From positions 1 to 5,363 of the forward strand of contig JAEUMC010000447.1 in assembly GCA_016793415.1 (NCBI GenBank): a DNA stretch of 5,363 nucleotides. Reading direction: 5' to 3'. The stretch is from Devosia sp. (GTDB taxonomy: Bacteria; Pseudomonadota; Alphaproteobacteria; Rhizobiales; Devosiaceae). Of the stretch, positions 5,100 to 5,363 are shown piece by piece (the first letter of the stretch is position 1; each line of letters opens with the position of its first letter). The notes under the pieces are model-generated. The model was not told the origin of the DNA, did no database searches, and worked only from the letters and a program-made list of their open reading frames with translations. The position numbers and the translations under genes were made by a program.

Positions 5100-5198
5100 G
5101 TGCGGCGGCGGGCGCGATCACCGCGCAGGCGAAGACAAGCGGCCGCAGCTTGCTAGCGGACCCCTTGCGGGTTGATCGTGGAAGATCCGCCGCCGCAC
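5100..5198. ncRNA. Candidate structured element: 25-pair stem-loop upstream of the 61-aa gene
   Basis: GTGCGGCGGCGG (5100-5111) is perfectly complementary to 5187-5198. Inside it, 5113-5120 pairs with 5173-5180 (8 pairs) and 5121-5125 with 5166-5170 (5 pairs), separated only by small loops. The apical part contains CAAGC/GCTTG (5136-5140/5148-5152). The two G-T pairs (5114-5179, 5125-5166) work only on the + strand; on the - strand, the leader strand of the 61-aa gene, 23 pairs remain. No known RNA family is recognised. Confidence 0.35.
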
Positions 5199-5363
5199 CA
5201 GGAATGCCATCGCTGAAGAGCGAGATAGATCGCTTCTTGTGGGAGGGCGTCTGTGTGTCAGCGGATCGATCAATCGCCGAAGCCGGTTGGAAGCTCGTTC
5301 AGGGTTAAGCCCACAGGGATCGTTGGGATAGCCGACCGCCAGGGCAGCTCGGCGCTCTTACCA

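Larger units (their letters stand above)
5048..5363. other. 316-base gene-free leader region at the right edge
   Basis: No convincing gene on either strand. It holds the ribosome-binding site of the 61-aa gene, two competing hairpins (5055-5084), a 99-base stem-loop region (5100-5198) and a minor stem AGCGA/TCGCT (5219-5223/5230-5234). The last 90 bases could be the tail of a - strand gene ending at 5270, but I could not recognise it. Confidence 0.55.

Noticed and set aside
5270..5363. A - strand frame ending at 5270 that could be the C-terminus of a gene beyond the right edge.
   Set aside because: Only 30 codons are visible and none match anything I recognise; other frames are equally plausible.
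5290..5363. The window ends in CCA, raising the idea of a tRNA 3' end on the + strand.
   Set aside because: No T-arm, anticodon arm or acceptor stem can be drawn.
1..5363. Searched for CRISPR arrays, insertion-sequence ends, and tRNA or rRNA genes.
   Set aside because: No regularly spaced repeats, transposase sequence, terminal inverted repeats or conserved RNA gene cores were seen.

Overview
The window is a GC-rich stretch of an alphaproteobacterial (Hyphomicrobiales-like) conjugative element, either a plasmid or an integrative conjugative element. This rests on a Ti-plasmid-type TraG coupling protein at the left edge. It also rests on a set of accessory genes typical of such elements in rhizobia and relatives: DUF736, an ArdC-type antirestriction protein, a WGR protein, a DUF7673-like protein and an HU-family protein. 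Genus and replicon cannot be decided from the sequence.

Layout. The left third reads on the + strand: the C-terminal two thirds of traG (1-1382), an HU-family gene broken by an apparent 2-base deletion (1456-1732), and a small WGR-domain gene (1828-2115). The rest reads on the - strand, from right to left: a 61-aa acidic hypothetical protein (5047-4862), ardC (4617-3685), a 708-base spacer with no convincing gene (3684-2977), DUF736 (2976-2665), a 63-aa helical hypothetical protein (2600-2409) and a DUF7673-like protein (2365-2039). The two blocks converge, and the WGR and DUF7673-like genes overlap tail to tail by 77 bases. Every intact - strand gene has a good Shine-Dalgarno sequence at the start chosen here, and these starts are often shorter than the longest open frame.

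How it may fit together. TraG is the ATPase that hands the relaxase-DNA complex to the type IV secretion channel. ArdC-type proteins bind single-stranded DNA and help incoming conjugative DNA escape restriction. The small genes around them are cargo or establishment genes with no settled function.

The least explained material is non-coding. (1) A 99-base region (5100-5198) can fold into a 25-pair stem. Just downstream of it, on the - strand, two mutually exclusive hairpins lie over the ribosome-binding site of the 61-aa gene. (2) The 708-base ardC-DUF736 spacer holds a long imperfect hairpin with a GNRA loop and a symmetric GGA/GGA internal loop (3086-3162), and a possible pseudoknotted domain (3346-3473). 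(3) The ardC leader carries three back-to-back inverted repeats (4640-4683). These were read by eye with no folding or covariation test, so they are candidates only.
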